Shown: one piece after another, positions 16,964 to 24,497 of the stretch
Numbering within the stretch: the stretch's first letter is position 1
Layout of the letters: each line of letters starts with the position of its first letter
From: Phycisphaerales bacterium
GTDB lineage: Bacteria; Planctomycetota; Phycisphaerae; UBA1845
Assembly (NCBI GenBank): GCA_003597935.1
Contig: QZJT01000121.1
Location: 1-35,344 of the forward strand
Direction: 5' to 3'
Length of the DNA stretch: 35,344 bases
Translations under genes and position numbers: made by a program
Notes under the pieces: model-generated
Database searches by the model: none
Told to the model about the DNA's origin: nothing
Seen by the model: the letters and a program-made list of their open reading frames with translations, nothing else

Positions 16964-18571
16964 TCAACTGGTTTGTGCGGCCTGACCGGCAGGAATCTGC
17001 CCCGCTGCCCCCGCCGGCAGGAAAATCCTGAACGTGCTGCCTTTGACCAGCCGCGATTCGACCCAGACGCTGCCGCCGTGGTCTTCGACGATCTGCTTGA
17101 CCAGCGCCAGCCCCAGGCCGGTGCCGCGGCGCTCGCGCACGCGGGCGTCGGAGGCGCGGAAGAAGCCGTCGAAGACGTGGGCGCGGTCCTCGGGACGGAT
17201 GCCGATGCCGCGGTCGTGGACGCTGATCAGAACGCCGCGGGCGCCGCGGCGCGTGTCGCATTCCACGTCGATGCCCAGGAAGCGGTCGTCATCGGAGTAC
17301 TTGACGGCGTTGCTGATGAGGTTGATGAGCGCCTGGGTGATCGCATTGCGGTCGATCGACACGACGGGCAGGCCGTCGGCGATCTTCAACCGGTGCTCGA
17401 AGCCGGCGTGGTCGAGCTCGAACTGATATGACTCGTACGTTTCCCGCACCACCTCCGCCGCGTCGTGCGGCGCCAGTTGCAGTTGCCGCCCGGCCGCCTC
17501 GACGCGCGAGAAGTCCAGGATGTTGTCGATCAGATGCGTCAGCCGGGAGCTTTCCCGCATGATGACGCGGTAGTATTCCTGCCGCTTGTCTTCGGTGGTG
17601 ACGCGCCCCTCCAGCAGCGTCTCGCCGAACATGCGGATCAGCGCCAGCGGCGTCTTGAGTTCGTGGGTCACGTCGGCTACGAAGTTGCTCTTCATCTGCG
17701 AGAGGGCCAGTTCCCGCCGGGCGAGGCGGAACATGAACCACAGCATGACCAGCACGACGATGACCGAGGGGATGGTGATGACCCAGTGGATGAGGATTTG
17801 CCGGGTGGCGTTGGCGCGCTGCTCGCGGATGAACTCGGCCGAGGGGCGCACCGCCCAGAACCTCAGGCCGATGTTGAGCGGCTCGAACCAGTAGGAGTCG
17901 CGGGGATACTCGGTGACCAGCTCCAGTCTTCCGCCGCCGATCAACGGTTCGATGAGGTCTTCCCGCAGCCGGGCCTTGTGGATGACGGCGGCCAGCACGG
18001 CCGGTCTCTCTTCCGACAGCCACGTGGTCGCGACGGACGCCAGCAGCAGCGGCGTATCCGCCAGATCGTCATAGACGGGCGTCACCGGTTCGGCCGGACC
18101 GGCCGGCTGCAGGGCGCCGGGCCGTTCGAGCAACGGCACGCGGTCGTCGAGCCGGCTCTGCAGACGGCGCGTCTCCAGCGCCCGCCGCATGGCGGACGGG
18201 TGGAGCAGGCCCAGGGCCTCCGGCCGCACCAGCATCATCTCCCGCATCCCGTCCCACAGCACGGTGGCGACGATCCAGCGCGGCACCTTGGCCGCCAGCA
18301 CTTCGTCCATGGGTCTCTGCGGCTCGATCATCCGCTCGATGGACTCGTTCAGGGCCAGCCGCACGGCCGCGGTGAACTCGTCCTGCGCCTTGCTGACCAG
18401 GTATTTCGAGTATCGCTGTTCGCCCTCGATGCGGTCATTGGCCATCAGCAGGGCCTGTTCATAGGACAGTACCAGCCCCACCGACACCAGCCCCAGCGAG
18501 AGCACCCCGACCCAGATGCTCCAGGAGCGCAGGATGGCGAACCGCCAGTTTTCGCGGGCGGATTCTCTCAT
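16964..18571 (-). CDS. Membrane sensor histidine kinase
   Basis: 535 residues from the ATG at 18571. Two membrane spans (about 17-36 and 262-283) bracket a ~225-residue extracytoplasmic sensor region with no recognised fold. The HisKA domain carries the phospho-acceptor H303 in FVADVTHELKTPLALIRMFG. The HATPase domain follows with ITQALINLISNAVKYSDDD (N-box), HDRGIGI (G1), a VFDGFFRA F-box and RRGTGLGLALVKQIVEDHGG (G2). It should autophosphorylate and pass the phosphate to a response regulator, but none is encoded nearby, so it is an orphan. A short Ala/Gly/Gln tail ends the protein. The input signal is unknown. Confidence 0.93.
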   Translation of the reverse strand: MRESARENWRFAILRSWSIWVGVLSLGLVSVGLVLSYEQALLMANDRIEGEQRYSKYLVSKAQDEFTAAVRLALNESIERMIEPQRPMDEVLAAKVPRWIVATVLWDGMREMMLVRPEALGLLHPSAMRRALETRRLQSRLDDRVPLLERPGALQPAGPAEPVTPVYDDLADTPLLLASVATTWLSEERPAVLAAVIHKARLREDLIEPLIGGGRLELVTEYPRDSYWFEPLNIGLRFWAVRPSAEFIREQRANATRQILIHWVITIPSVIVVLVMLWFMFRLARRELALSQMKSNFVADVTHELKTPLALIRMFGETLLEGRVTTEDKRQEYYRVIMRESSRLTHLIDNILDFSRVEAAGRQLQLAPHDAAEVVRETYESYQFELDHAGFEHRLKIADGLPVVSIDRNAITQALINLISNAVKYSDDDRFLGIDVECDTRRGARGVLISVHDRGIGIRPEDRAHVFDGFFRASDARVRERRGTGLGLALVKQIVEDHGGSVWVESRLVKGSTFRIFLPAGAAGQIPAGQAAQTS

Positions 18572-18644
18572 GCGGCGCGGAAGGTATCACGCCGCGGCCG
18601 CGCCTGCACCAGTGGCAGGCGGGCGGGGTGCATCGCTTGCGGCG

Positions 18645-18703
18645 GAAATCACCGGCAAGATGCCGGTGCCACATCGAAATCACCGGCAGGATGCCGGTGC
18701 CAC
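18645..18703 (+). repeat. Two direct copies of a 28-nt hairpin repeat (31-bp period)
   Basis: GAAATCACCGGCA(A/G)GATGCCGGTGCCAC occurs at 18645-18672 and 18676-18703 with one difference. Each copy contains the stem CACCGGCA / TGCCGGTG around a 3-nt loop. It lies between the stop of the small membrane gene and the start of the kinase gene. No T-tract follows, so it is a repeat rather than a clear terminator. Confidence 0.85.
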
Positions 18704-18713
18704 GTGACAGCGC

Positions 18714-19016
18714 TCAGACCGACGGCACCAACTCGTCCTTCTCCACCGGGGCGGAGCGTGACCGGCGGATCGACGGGCTGCTGGCTTCGCTGACGGAACG
18801 GCGCGACCGTCCGCTGACGGCCGGTTCTTCCATCGGCTCACGATGCACGTTGTAGATCTGGGGATCGTTGGGATCGGCATTGACGGTGATGGTCTGTATC
18901 GGTGCGAACCCGTCGTCCGGCCTCGCCCGCTCCGGCCAGAAGTTGATCGCAAGCGTCAGGGCCACCGTGATTGCAAGAACGCCATAGAGCAGTTTCTGTT
19001 TGCGTGATTCGTCCAT
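18714..19016 (-). CDS. Small single-span membrane protein, unknown function
   Basis: 100 residues. The ATG at 19016 is supported by GGAGG placed six bases upstream (GGAGGTGGATAATG). The protein begins with a short basic segment (MDESRKQK) and a membrane span (LLYGVLAITVALTLAINFW). It then has a ~65-residue outer or cytoplasmic tail: TITVNADPNDPQIYNVHREP followed by a Ser/Arg-rich end (SGRSRRSVSEASSPSIRRSR). No family recognised. It lies 143 bp before the sensor kinase gene in the same direction, with the hairpin repeats between them, so a functional link to the kinase is possible but unproven. Confidence 0.7.
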   Translation of the reverse strand: MDESRKQKLLYGVLAITVALTLAINFWPERARPDDGFAPIQTITVNADPNDPQIYNVHREPMEEPAVSGRSRRSVSEASSPSIRRSRSAPVEKDELVPSV

Positions 19017-19436
19017 TATCCACCTCCGGCCGCATTCCGCGGCTTCACAATTCTGAACCCCTCGTGCAGCCACTGCGCTGCAACCTGTATCACCGTCCGC
19101 CATCTGCACGCGCCTGTCGCGCAGAGTCTCGGCGCGGGCTGACCTGCCCGGCCCGTCTGCCGACGGGCAGGCGGAGGAAAGGAGCCCCCGGCTCGCTCAA
19201 CGCGCATGAGCGCCCAGGTGAGTTCAACATCCGTCGAGCGCTGCGACCCGTTACCGGCCCCGTGACCGGCAAGTTCTCGGCCGTCCGACCTGTCCCGCCG
19301 GCCGAGGAATTAGACGCGCCGCCGGCGCTCGAGTTCCCCGATATCATGCAATACAGATGGAATCGTGCCGGCCCGGTAACGATGGGCGCCGATCAACGGC
19401 CGCGGCCGGAGCGGGGCGCTGGATGGCGACGTGAGA
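19017..19436. other. Gene-free interval with a small hairpin
   Basis: No gene recognised. GCCCGTC-TGCC-GACGGGC at 19151-19167 can form a 7-bp stem. It has no T-tract, so it looks like another short dispersed palindrome rather than a terminator. Confidence 0.45.
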
Positions 19437-20426
19437 TTATTCGGCCCGCCGGTCGCAGGCGCCGTCTTCGCATCGGCCGAAGGCGTAGCGATTTCGCGCC
19501 AACAGCGAATAACCCGCGTCACACAACAGCCGGACGCCGGGGATGTAATACAGCCGGGCCACGGCGCCCCAGAAGGCGTGTCGCCTCAGGACCAGGGCGA
19601 TGGCCTCCGGCCCGGATGCGACCCTGCCCGCCGGCGTAACCACGTGCAGCGCCGTCATGCAAGCGTCAAACGACACGCCCGGCAGGGACGACAGCGCCGC
19701 CGGCGCGTGGACGCTCATTAGAGATTCCGGCGGAAGCGCCGCCATCCGAGCGATCGTGTCCGCTCGGGCGCGGCAGAAGGAACAGTGGCCGTCGAAGAGA
19801 ACGAGCCAGCGGCCGGGGGGCGTGGTGTGTTCGTCGCTGATCGGCGGCTCGGCCGCCTCTGCCGCCGGGTCGTAGGGCCGCAGCCGCGGCCGCCAGCAGC
19901 GAACACGGCGCCGATATCGGCGGTACGATTCGCCGAAGCGCCGCTCCAGGTCTGCCTCCTCCCACGGCCGGGCGAGGTAGTTCCACGCCAGCACGCCCAG
20001 AAACGCATACACCAAGACCGATGGCGACCCCAGGTACAGCCCTACCGCAAAGCCCTGAGCCAACCCGAAGATCGCCATCGGGTTGCGAATGTAGCGGTAG
20101 GGTCCGCGGATCACCAGCCGCCGCGGCGAATCCAGCGGAAGCGGCGTCCCGTCGCCCAGCAGTGTGACCAGCATCCCTGTATAGAACCCGCCCGCGCTGG
20201 CGAGCACAAACAGGACGGCGCCGGCGGTCCTCCATCCGTCCGCGGCGAACCGCCAGCTACTCCACCCGGCCCGTCCCTCCAGCCAGTAGACGCCGGCCGG
20301 AAGGATCGCCAGGAACGTCGACCACATCAGGACGATCTGCACGATCGTTTTGGCGACGTTCCATCCGGCCGGCGCCGGGTGGGCGACGCGACCCTGCCTG
20401 AGCCAGTCACGTAGATTCGCTCGCAT
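19437..20426 (-). CDS. Fusion of an ICMT/PEMT-like membrane methyltransferase with a DCC (DUF393) thiol-oxidoreductase domain
   Basis: 329 residues from the ATG at 20426. Residues 1-180 form a multi-span membrane domain with spans near 27-48, 67-90 and 117-152. GPYRYIRNPMAIFGL (108-122) and then WEEADLERRFGESYRRYRRR are the signature of isoprenylcysteine carboxyl methyltransferase / phospholipid methyltransferase relatives, which use S-adenosylmethionine. After a linker, residues ~206-315 form a DUF393 domain: WLVLFDGHCSFCRARADTIA carries the CxxC pair C215/C218 of this thioredoxin-like family. The two domains are usually separate proteins. The gene begins three bases after the stop of the small membrane protein upstream, so the pair is one operon. 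Substrates are unknown. Confidence 0.85.
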   Translation of the reverse strand: MRANLRDWLRQGRVAHPAPAGWNVAKTIVQIVLMWSTFLAILPAGVYWLEGRAGWSSWRFAADGWRTAGAVLFVLASAGGFYTGMLVTLLGDGTPLPLDSPRRLVIRGPYRYIRNPMAIFGLAQGFAVGLYLGSPSVLVYAFLGVLAWNYLARPWEEADLERRFGESYRRYRRRVRCWRPRLRPYDPAAEAAEPPISDEHTTPPGRWLVLFDGHCSFCRARADTIARMAALPPESLMSVHAPAALSSLPGVSFDACMTALHVVTPAGRVASGPEAIALVLRRHAFWGAVARLYYIPGVRLLCDAGYSLLARNRYAFGRCEDGACDRRAE

Positions 20427-20429
20427 CGT

Positions 20430-20858
20430 TCAGGTGTTCCGTCGCCGCGACGGATAGAGTTGCCAGGTGAACCATGCCGCCGACACGGCGCACGGCGACA
20501 TGAGCGCCACGCTCCACCAGGCGCTATCGGTCAACAGCGACATCGTCCCACAAACCAGCGCGACGTACGCGGCCGCGCCGGCGTGGGCACAAAGGCATCC
20601 CCACGCCCATGCCCTCGCCTTCCACAGTCCGACGGCCGCCGCCACGGCCGTGCCGCAGTACACGATGGCGTCCGCGGCGATGAACCCGTGCAGCCAAAGC
20701 TGTGGCAGTTCCTGCGGCAGAAAAAGAGCCAGGGCAGCGTCGCTGGTCAGGACGATCACCCACCAGACGACCGTCGCGCAGGCGAAAAGCAGGAGGAAGC
20801 CCGCCGTGATCCGGCGGAGTCGTATGGAGTCACCCGAATAAACCAGCGTACCTCCCAC
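20430..20858 (-). CDS. Small multi-span membrane protein
   Basis: 142 residues from a GTG at 20858; the exact start is uncertain because no ribosome binding site precedes it. About four membrane spans are seen: ITAGFLLLFACATVVWWVIV, IAADAIVYCGTAVAAAVGLW, WGCLCAHAGAAAYVALVCG and WWSVALMSPCAVSAAWFTW. No family is recognised. The stop lies three bases before the ATG of the methyltransferase-DCC fusion, so the two are almost certainly co-translated and may form a membrane complex. Confidence 0.7.
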   Translation of the reverse strand: MGGTLVYSGDSIRLRRITAGFLLLFACATVVWWVIVLTSDAALALFLPQELPQLWLHGFIAADAIVYCGTAVAAAVGLWKARAWAWGCLCAHAGAAAYVALVCGTMSLLTDSAWWSVALMSPCAVSAAWFTWQLYPSRRRNT

Positions 20859-20901
20859 TCGGCAACAAACCTCGCGCTCTTGGAGTCCTCGAGTCCGCAG
20901 C

Positions 20902-21000
20902 GTCCATCAAGTCCATGAAGTCCATCGAGTCCATTCAGTCCATGAAATCCATGAAGTCCATCGAGTCCATGAAGTCCATGAAGTCCATGAAGTCCATGCG
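20902..21000 (+). repeat. Tandem array of eleven 9-bp units (GTCCATGAA type)
   Basis: Eleven head-to-tail 9-mers, mostly GTCCATGAA with variants GTCCATCGA, GTCCATCAA and GTCCATTCA. The period is a multiple of three and stops are absent, so it could be read as a repeated Ser-Met-Lys tripeptide. However, it sits between two minus-strand genes without a ribosome binding site and is best taken as non-coding. Confidence 0.95.
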
Positions 21001-21018
21001 TCCCTTCCGCCCATTCCC

Positions 21019-22461
21019 TCATGGCCCTCCCCGACCCACCTTATTCAGGACCAGCAGCTTGATCTCCGTCATGTCCTCCATGGCGAACCGGACTCCCTCC
21101 CGGCCCAGGCCGGAGTCCTTGATGCCACCGTATGGCATGTTGTCGACGCGGAAGCTGGGGACGTCGTTGATGATGACGCCGCCCACGTCCGATTCCCGAT
21201 AGGCGTAAAAGGCATGGTGGATGCTGGGCGTGAACACGCCCACTTGCAGGCCGTAGACGCTGTCATTCACCCGTCGGATGGCGTCCGCGAAGCCGGTGAA
21301 CGGCTGCAGCGTGGCCACCGGTCCGAACGCCTCGACGCAGCTTATCCGCGCCCCGGGATCGACGTTCTCCAGCAGAGTGGCGTCGTAGAACACGCCGGTG
21401 CGCCGGCCGCCGCAGACGATGTTCGCCCCCCCCGCGACCGCCTCGTTGACCCAGGTCTCCATGCGCCTGGCGTCATCCTCGGTGATCATCGGGCCCAGGA
21501 AGGTGTCTTCCTCGAGCGGGTCCCCCGCCTTCAGCCTGGCGACCCGCGCGCACAGCTTCGATTTGAGCGGCTCGTAGACGGACTGGTGGGCCAGGATCCG
21601 CTGCACGCTGATGCAGCTCTGCCCCGACTGATAGAACGCGCCGATGATGAGCCGGTCGGCGGCGAAGTCCAGGTCCGCGCCTTCGTCCACCACGCACGCG
21701 GCGTTGCCGCCCAGCTCCAGCACGACCTTCTTCTTGCCCGCCTTCGCCTTAAGCTCCCAGCCCACGTCCGGCGAGCCGGTGAAACTCAGCAGCTTGAGCC
21801 GCTCATCGGTGGTGAACAGGTCCGCCCCGTCACGGCTGCACGGCAGGATGGAAAACGCGCCCGGCGGCAGATCGGTCTGAGCCAGGATCTCGCCCAGCAG
21901 CAGCGCTGAGACCGGCGTGCGTGAGGCCGGCTTGAGCACCCACGGACATCCCACCGCGATGGCCGGCGCCACCTTGTGCGCCACCAGGTTGAGCGGGAAG
22001 TTGAACGGGGCGATGAAGCTGCACGGACCGATGGGAAAGCGCCGCCAGACCGCCTCGCAGCCTTCGGCCCGGGCGCTGATGTCCAGCGGCATCCACTCAC
22101 CGCCCATCCGGACGCATTCTTCGGCCGCGACGCGGAACGTGTCGATCAGCCGCGTGACTTCGCCGCGGGCGTCGCGGATCGGCTTGCCCGCCTCGACGCA
22201 CAGCGCCTTGGAGAGTTCCTCGTGCCGCTCGCTGACGCGCTGCACCACGTGCATGAGCACAGCCTGCCGGCGATAGCCCGGCATGTCGCGCGTGCGCGGG
22301 AACGCCTCCACGGCCGCAGCGATGGCGCGGTCGATCGTGCCCGCGTCCGCCAGCGCGACGCGGCAGGCCGGCTCGCCGGTGTATTTGTTGGACACCGTCA
22401 TCGACTGTCCGGTCTCGACGGGGCGATTGGCCAGGTAGCAGGGGTAGTGGTCGCGGAGCAT
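21019..22461 (-). CDS. NAD(P)-dependent aldehyde dehydrogenase
   Basis: 480 residues from the ATG at 22461, with GGAGG six bases upstream. The length and full motif set match the aldehyde dehydrogenase superfamily: N154 in APFNFPLN, K177 in WVLKPAS (cofactor), SFTGSPDVG, the general base E249 in VLELGGN and the nucleophile C283 in FYQSGQSCISVQRI. The late segments CVEAFGPVATLQPF and NMPYGGIKDSGLGREG are typical. It oxidises an aldehyde to an acid in the cytoplasm. The overall look is closest to non-phosphorylating glyceraldehyde-3-phosphate, lactaldehyde or succinate-semialdehyde type enzymes, but the substrate cannot be fixed. TATACT on the minus strand near 22506-22511 could be a -10 box; no matching -35 is seen. 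Confidence 0.93.
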   Translation of the reverse strand: MLRDHYPCYLANRPVETGQSMTVSNKYTGEPACRVALADAGTIDRAIAAAVEAFPRTRDMPGYRRQAVLMHVVQRVSERHEELSKALCVEAGKPIRDARGEVTRLIDTFRVAAEECVRMGGEWMPLDISARAEGCEAVWRRFPIGPCSFIAPFNFPLNLVAHKVAPAIAVGCPWVLKPASRTPVSALLLGEILAQTDLPPGAFSILPCSRDGADLFTTDERLKLLSFTGSPDVGWELKAKAGKKKVVLELGGNAACVVDEGADLDFAADRLIIGAFYQSGQSCISVQRILAHQSVYEPLKSKLCARVARLKAGDPLEEDTFLGPMITEDDARRMETWVNEAVAGGANIVCGGRRTGVFYDATLLENVDPGARISCVEAFGPVATLQPFTGFADAIRRVNDSVYGLQVGVFTPSIHHAFYAYRESDVGGVIINDVPSFRVDNMPYGGIKDSGLGREGVRFAMEDMTEIKLLVLNKVGRGGP

Positions 22462-22754
22462 GATGATCCTCCAGGGATTGCGGGGAGCGTATCACTCCTG
22501 ATGAGTATACGCCCGCGGCGCGGCAGATCCGCAGCCAGGCGGGGTGCGTGACGGAATCGGCGTGCGCCCCTGGGACCGCCCGGCTCCAGCCTGACGGCCG
22601 GGGAGAAAGGCGTCCGCGGCCTATGACCGCACTCAATGGAAGACTCCGCGCGGGCTGAAGCCACGCGGCTCGCTCAGAGAATCCGACGTCCCAGTCGCAC
22701 CCCTCGCGCCGGACCCCGTTTCAGTCCCCGGTCGCATTCGCCCGTTGGGCGGTC
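22462..22754. other. Divergent intergenic region
   Basis: It separates the minus-strand dehydrogenase from the plus-strand LON-domain gene and should hold both promoters. It contains one dispersed repeat (22650-22669). No gene or RNA is recognised. Confidence 0.5.
22650..22669 (+). repeat. Dispersed GCGGGCTGAAGCC repeat, copy 2
   Basis: GCGGGCTGAAGCCACGCGGC, one base different from the reverse complement of 5067-5086. Confidence 0.6.
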
Positions 22755-22760
22755 TAGAAT
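22755..22760 (+). promoter_or_regulatory. Candidate -10 box (TAGAAT) of a leaderless LON-domain gene
   Basis: TAGAAT ends six bases before the ATG at 22767, the spacing expected when transcription starts at or beside the start codon. No Shine-Dalgarno sequence lies between. A -35 box is weak or absent. Confidence 0.45.
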
Positions 22761-22766
22761 GCCTGC

Positions 22767-23465
22767 ATGGAAGAGCCCCCCGGCCAGGTCAGCGCGGATG
22801 GCGTCCCTCTGTTTCCGCTGCCGAATTGCGTCCTGTTTCCGCGCGTGATCCTGCCGCTCCAGGTGTTCGAGCCGCGTTACTGCAGTATGGTGGAGGAACT
22901 GGTTACGCTGCCTGAAAGCCGGCAGATTCTGGCGGTGGCGCTGTTGCGGCCCGGCCACGACGACCTCTATCACACCAAGACGGCGCCCATCTTCCCCGTG
23001 GTCTGCACCGGCAAAGTCGTCCGCTGGGAGCGTGTCGACGACGGACGTTACGCCATCCTGGTGCTGGGGCTGGACCGGGCGACGGTCGTTGCCGAGAACC
23101 GCGCCAGGCCCTATCGCCGGGTACACCTGGCGCCGGCGCTGCCGCCGGCGCGGCTGGGGGAGAAGGAGGAAATGGAACTGGTCAACCGCGTGGCCCGCGT
23201 CCTGTGTCAGGCGGTGCGTGAAGGGCTGGTGGAAAAGTCCGTCATCGATCAACTGACGCGCCCGGCGGCCGACCTCTCCCATCTGGTGGACATCCTCTCC
23301 TTCCACCTCATCCCTTCGTCCGACAGTTGCATCAAGCAACGGGTGCTGGAGGAGCCGGACGTCCGACTCCGCGCGGAGATCGTCGGTCAGTGGCTTTCGG
23401 AGCAGATCAACCTCCTCAAGCGCTGCCGTGAACGCCCCTGGCCGCCGCCGCTGAGCCTGAACTGA
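22767..23465 (+). CDS. LON substrate-binding domain protein
   Basis: 232 residues. The start at 22767 lacks a ribosome binding site and may be leaderless. VPLFPLPNCVLFPRVILPLQ then VFEPRYCSMVEEL is the hallmark of the N-terminal LON domain. PIFPVVCTGKVVRWERVDDG and ILVLGLDRATVV continue the pseudobarrel, and a helical second half follows (VDILSFHLIPSSDSCIKQRV). There is no AAA+ ATPase or Ser-Lys protease part and the length is normal for the stand-alone family, so this is not a truncated Lon. Such proteins are thought to bind proteins or peptides in the cytoplasm; their exact role in bacteria is unclear. Confidence 0.9.
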   Translation: MEEPPGQVSADGVPLFPLPNCVLFPRVILPLQVFEPRYCSMVEELVTLPESRQILAVALLRPGHDDLYHTKTAPIFPVVCTGKVVRWERVDDGRYAILVLGLDRATVVAENRARPYRRVHLAPALPPARLGEKEEMELVNRVARVLCQAVREGLVEKSVIDQLTRPAADLSHLVDILSFHLIPSSDSCIKQRVLEEPDVRLRAEIVGQWLSEQINLLKRCRERPWPPPLSLN

Positions 23466-23554
23466 TCGACCGCCCGCGGGGGCACGGTGACGTCCCATCG
23501 GCAGCGCGCTCGCCGGGCGCTGGAGACGAAGCCTGCTTCGGAAGGAGGTCCATC

Positions 23555-24034
23555 ATGACCATGCGACTGCACAGCCCCGCATTCGACAGCGGCGGCCGGA
23601 TCCCGACGAAGTTCACCGGAGACGGTGATGACCTGTCGCCTCCGCTCGCCTGGAGCGACCCGCCGCAGGGGGTTGCCCAGTACGCCCTGATCATGGAGGA
23701 CCCTGACGCGCCGCGGCCGCAGCCGTGGGTCCACTGGATCATCCATGGGATTCCCGGCGATGTATTCGCGCTGCCCGCAGGCGTGCCGCGCGAGGATCCG
23801 CTCGGCGTTCCGCCGGGTGCGCGGCAGGGCGTGAATAGCTGGGGTCGTGGCCAGGTGGGGTACCGAGGTCCGGCGCCCCCGCGCGGCCACGGACGGCATC
23901 GGTACTTCTTCAGGCTCTTCGCGCTCGACCAGCCGTTGAGCCTGGCCGGTGGCATCGAGAAGGAGGAGCTGCTCAAGGCCATGAAGGGCCACACGCTGGC
24001 GACCGCCGAGTTCATGGGTACCTACGAGCGCTGA
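23555..24034 (+). CDS. YbhB/YbcL family (PEBP, Raf-kinase-inhibitor-like) protein
   Basis: 159 residues with a strong AGGAGG before the ATG. The family motifs are complete: FTGDGDDLSPPLAWSDPP, the DPDAP ligand-pocket motif followed by WVHWIIHGIP, then GVNSWGRGQVGYRGPAPPRG and HRYFFRLFALD near the end. Bacterial members are cytoplasmic or periplasmic ~17-kDa proteins binding small anionic ligands; no enzymatic activity is established. There is no signal peptide here. It lies 89 bp after the LON-domain gene on the same strand and may share its transcript. Confidence 0.94.
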   Translation: MTMRLHSPAFDSGGRIPTKFTGDGDDLSPPLAWSDPPQGVAQYALIMEDPDAPRPQPWVHWIIHGIPGDVFALPAGVPREDPLGVPPGARQGVNSWGRGQVGYRGPAPPRGHGRHRYFFRLFALDQPLSLAGGIEKEELLKAMKGHTLATAEFMGTYER

Positions 24035-24109
24035 CTTGCATGCGGGGACGTACACGCCGGTCGTCTTCTGCAAGGTTCCGACGTCCGATCGCACACAGCC
24101 TCGCTTGCC

Positions 24110-24317
24110 CGTTCTTCGCCCGGCGGACGCACGACGCTCACTACGCTCAGGGGCCGATCCCCACAACGCCTGTCCTTCGCCCGTAGGGCGCAGGAGGGAG
24201 CCGGGAAGACTCGCTTGCCTCGTTGACGGTCTGTTCTTCGCCGGTAGGGCGCACGATGTTCATCACCGCCGCCCGTCGCGCACACGCAGGCTGTTCCTCG
24301 CCCGTAGGGCGAGGAGC
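24110..24317. repeat. Four degenerate 26-nt palindromic repeats at 60-61-bp period (CRISPR-like spacing)
   Basis: Repeats lie at 24110-24135, 24171-24196, 24232-24257 and 24292-24317, near TGTTCTTCGCCCGTAGGGCG plus six less conserved bases. The intervals of 35, 35 and 34 nt are unrelated to each other. The core CGCCC-GTA-GGGCG is palindromic. The last copy extends to a 13-bp stem over 24291-24319. The repeats differ from each other at several positions and there are no cas genes, so this may be a dispersed palindrome family with regular spacing rather than a CRISPR array. It falls in the gene-free interval 24035-24497 between two convergent genes. No T-tract is present to mark a terminator. 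Confidence 0.7.
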
Positions 24318-24497
24318 AGGCGGCGGCCGACGAGGCGGCGCGGGAACGTGCATCATCCGGTGGCGGTCGCAGGCAGCTTTGTGCGTCGTGCCAGCGCCGG
24401 CAAGCCGGGATGCCGCCGATGGATCGCCCGCGGCTTGCGATCAGAGTTATGCCGATCTGCCGTTTTGCCGTTTTCGTCATGCACGCCGTGGCGAGCT

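Noticed and set aside
16572-17261. Minus-strand open frame upstream of the protease operon
   Set aside because: It overlaps the end of the histidine kinase gene, has no ribosome binding site and shows no recognisable domain.
24110-24317. Annotation as a bona fide CRISPR array
   Set aside because: Only four copies with several mismatches between them and no cas genes in the window; kept as a repeat and a finding instead.
24291-24319. 13-bp stem as a Rho-independent terminator for the PEBP gene
   Set aside because: The stem is strong but no T-tract follows on either strand, and it is one member of a four-copy repeat series.
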